From: CAYSLC01 sp964431545
GTDB lineage: Bacteria > Desulfobacterota > Desulfobacteria > Desulfobacterales > JAABSP01
Direction of reading: 5' to 3'
NCBI GenBank assembly: GCA_964431545.1
Contig: CAYSLC010000262.1
Coordinates: 1 to 6,845 of the forward strand
Length of the DNA stretch: 6,845 nucleotides
Position 1 is the stretch's first letter; every line of letters begins with the position of its first letter. The position numbers and the translations under genes are program-made. The notes under the pieces were generated by a model. It was not told the DNA's origin. It saw only the letters and a list, made by a program, of their open reading frames with translations, and did no database searches. Below, piece by piece: positions 5,751 to 6,845 of the stretch.

Positions 5751-6845
5751 ATGAAACGAATTTTGGTGCTAGCGGTACTTACGCTCTGCGTGATCGGCGC
5801 GACGGCGGCCTTCGGCCAGGAGACCATCAAGATCGGGCTCATGGGCCCCATGACCGGGCCCTGGGCCAGCGAGGGCCAGGAGATGAAACAGGTCCTCGAC
5901 CTCTTGGCCGGTGAGATCAATTCGGCCGGCGGCATCAACGGGAAACAGGTGGAGATCATCGCCGAGGACGACGCCGGAGACCCCCGGCAGGCCTCCCTGG
6001 CCGCCACCCGGCTCACCACCAAGGACATCGTGGCGGTGATCGGCACCTACGGGTCCTCCATCACCGAGGCGACCCAGAACATCTACGACGAGTCGGAGAT
6101 CATCCAGGTGGCCAACGGCTCCACGGCCATCCGGCTCAGCGAGAAGGGGATGGAGTACTTCTTCCGCACCTGCCCCCGGGACGACGAGCAGGGACGCGTG
6201 GCGGCCGACACCATCAAGGATCTCGGGTTCAAGAACCTGGCGATCCTCCACGACAACACCTCCTACGCCAAGGGGCTGGCCACGGAGACCCGGGGGCTGC
6301 TGGAGGATGACGGCGGGGTCAAGATCGTCTTCTTCGAGGCCCTCACCCCCGGAGAGCGGGACTACAACGCCATCCTCACCAAGATGAAGGCGGTCAAGCC
6401 CGACGGGGTTCTCTTCACCGGGTACTACCCCGAGGCCGGCCTGCTCCTGCGCCAGAAGAAGGAGATGGGATGGGACGTGCCCTTCATCGGCGGCGACGCC
6501 ACCAACCATCCCGACCTGGTCAAGATCGCCGGCGCCGATTCGGCCAACGGGTTCTACTTCATCAGCGCCCCGCTGCCCAAGGATCTCGACACCCCCGAGG
6601 CCGAGGCGTTCGTCTCCGATTTCCAGGAGAAGTACGGCAATCCCCCCAACTCCATCTACGCCGTGCTGGCCGGCGACGGCTTCCGGGTGGTGGCCAAGGC
6701 GATCAAGGAGACCGGCTCCACCGACACCGGCAAGCTGGCCGCCTACCTCCACAAGGACCTCACGGAATTTCCGGGCCTGACCGGAAAGATCTCCTTCAAC
6801 GACAAGGGGGATCGCGTGGGTGAAGTCTACCGGGTCTACAAGGTG
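5751..6845 (+). CDS. ABC transporter substrate-binding protein, branched-chain amino acid (LivK) type, 3' end outside window
   Basis: This is a periplasmic binding protein that delivers a small ligand, typically a branched-chain amino acid or related compound, to a LivHMGF-type ABC importer. The frame runs open for 365 codons to the last base, so the stop is outside. The start ATG at 5751 has a strong AAGGAGG eight bases upstream. Residues 1 to about 22 are a signal peptide: MKR, a hydrophobic core ILVLAVLTLCVIGATAA, and likely cleavage after AFG. C13 is not in a lipobox. The mature protein starts QETIKIGLMGPMTGPWASEG, the classic first strand and ligand loop. INSAGGINGKQVEIIAEDD, IGTYGSS, FFRTCPRDDEQG, ILHDNTSYAKGL and ITKMK-type segments follow in normal family order. 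The last visible residues, ISFNDKGDRVGEVYRVYKV, are close to the usual C-terminus, so only a few codons are probably missing. Permease and ATPase genes may follow. Ligand identity is not determinable. Confidence 0.94.
   Translation, partial: MKRILVLAVLTLCVIGATAAFGQETIKIGLMGPMTGPWASEGQEMKQVLDLLAGEINSAGGINGKQVEIIAEDDAGDPRQASLAATRLTTKDIVAVIGTYGSSITEATQNIYDESEIIQVANGSTAIRLSEKGMEYFFRTCPRDDEQGRVAADTIKDLGFKNLAILHDNTSYAKGLATETRGLLEDDGGVKIVFFEALTPGERDYNAILTKMKAVKPDGVLFTGYYPEAGLLLRQKKEMGWDVPFIGGDATNHPDLVKIAGADSANGFYFISAPLPKDLDTPEAEAFVSDFQEKYGNPPNSIYAVLAGDGFRVVAKAIKETGSTDTGKLAAYLHKDLTEFPGLTGKISFNDKGDRVGEVYRVYKV

Noticed and set aside
5751..5819. Lipoprotein signal on the substrate-binding protein
   Set aside because: The only cysteine in the signal region (residue 13) is preceded by LTL, not a lipobox, and lies in mid-core; a normal type I signal peptide fits better.
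5675..5914. Possible leader peptide or small gene starting at the ATG at 5675
   Set aside because: No Shine-Dalgarno, overlaps the signal-peptide region of the binding protein in another frame, and continues as a compositional shadow.
5769..6752. Minus-strand open frame of 327 codons opposite the substrate-binding protein
   Set aside because: Low-complexity Gly/Val/Leu/Asp sequence typical of an antisense shadow; the plus strand encodes a full LivK-type protein.

Overview
The window is a GC-rich bacterial chromosomal segment in which every supported gene lies on the plus strand with little spacing. Three things suggest a deltaproteobacterium, perhaps near Geobacter or other Desulfuromonadales. 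These are the long HflX form beginning with a GNTxGLK-type N-terminus, an inositol-monophosphatase-type protein followed by a tiny cysteine-rich gene, and a LivK-type solute-binding gene. The lineage is inferred from remembered family features, not from a search. I see no insertion sequence, phage gene, tRNA, rRNA or CRISPR array.

Region 1 (1-702) holds the 3' part of the replicative helicase gene dnaB. It is followed by a clear intrinsic terminator whose stem overlaps one candidate start of the next gene. Region 2 (703-3420) holds hflX (ribosome-associated GTPase), then a short gap with a strong sigma70-type promoter, then a SuhB/IMPase-family phosphatase. A 65-residue cysteine-motif protein overlaps the phosphatase stop codon by ATGA. 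Region 3 (3421-3706) is non-coding: GC-rich short repeats, a possible weak terminator, then a good promoter and a structured leader. Region 4 (3707-5597) is a probable two-gene operon, with a cation:proton antiporter of the NHA/CPA2 type carrying an extra soluble C-terminal domain, then a RidA enamine/imine deaminase 37 bases later. Region 5 (5598-6845) has a promoter-like stretch with a duplicated 8-bp word, a leader hairpin and a strong ribosome-binding site. It leads into a periplasmic branched-chain-amino-acid-type ABC substrate-binding protein that runs off the window end.

Most of this is housekeeping: replication, ribosome rescue, phosphate-ester hydrolysis, ion homeostasis, metabolite damage control and nutrient uptake. 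I do not see a new defence or mobile system. The parts most worth a second look are the JAB/JAMM-like signature in the extra N-terminal domain of HflX, the small four-cysteine protein, the soluble tail of the antiporter, and three unusual expression signals: the terminator over the hflX start, the nearly leaderless IMPase transcript, and the direct repeat before the binding-protein gene.
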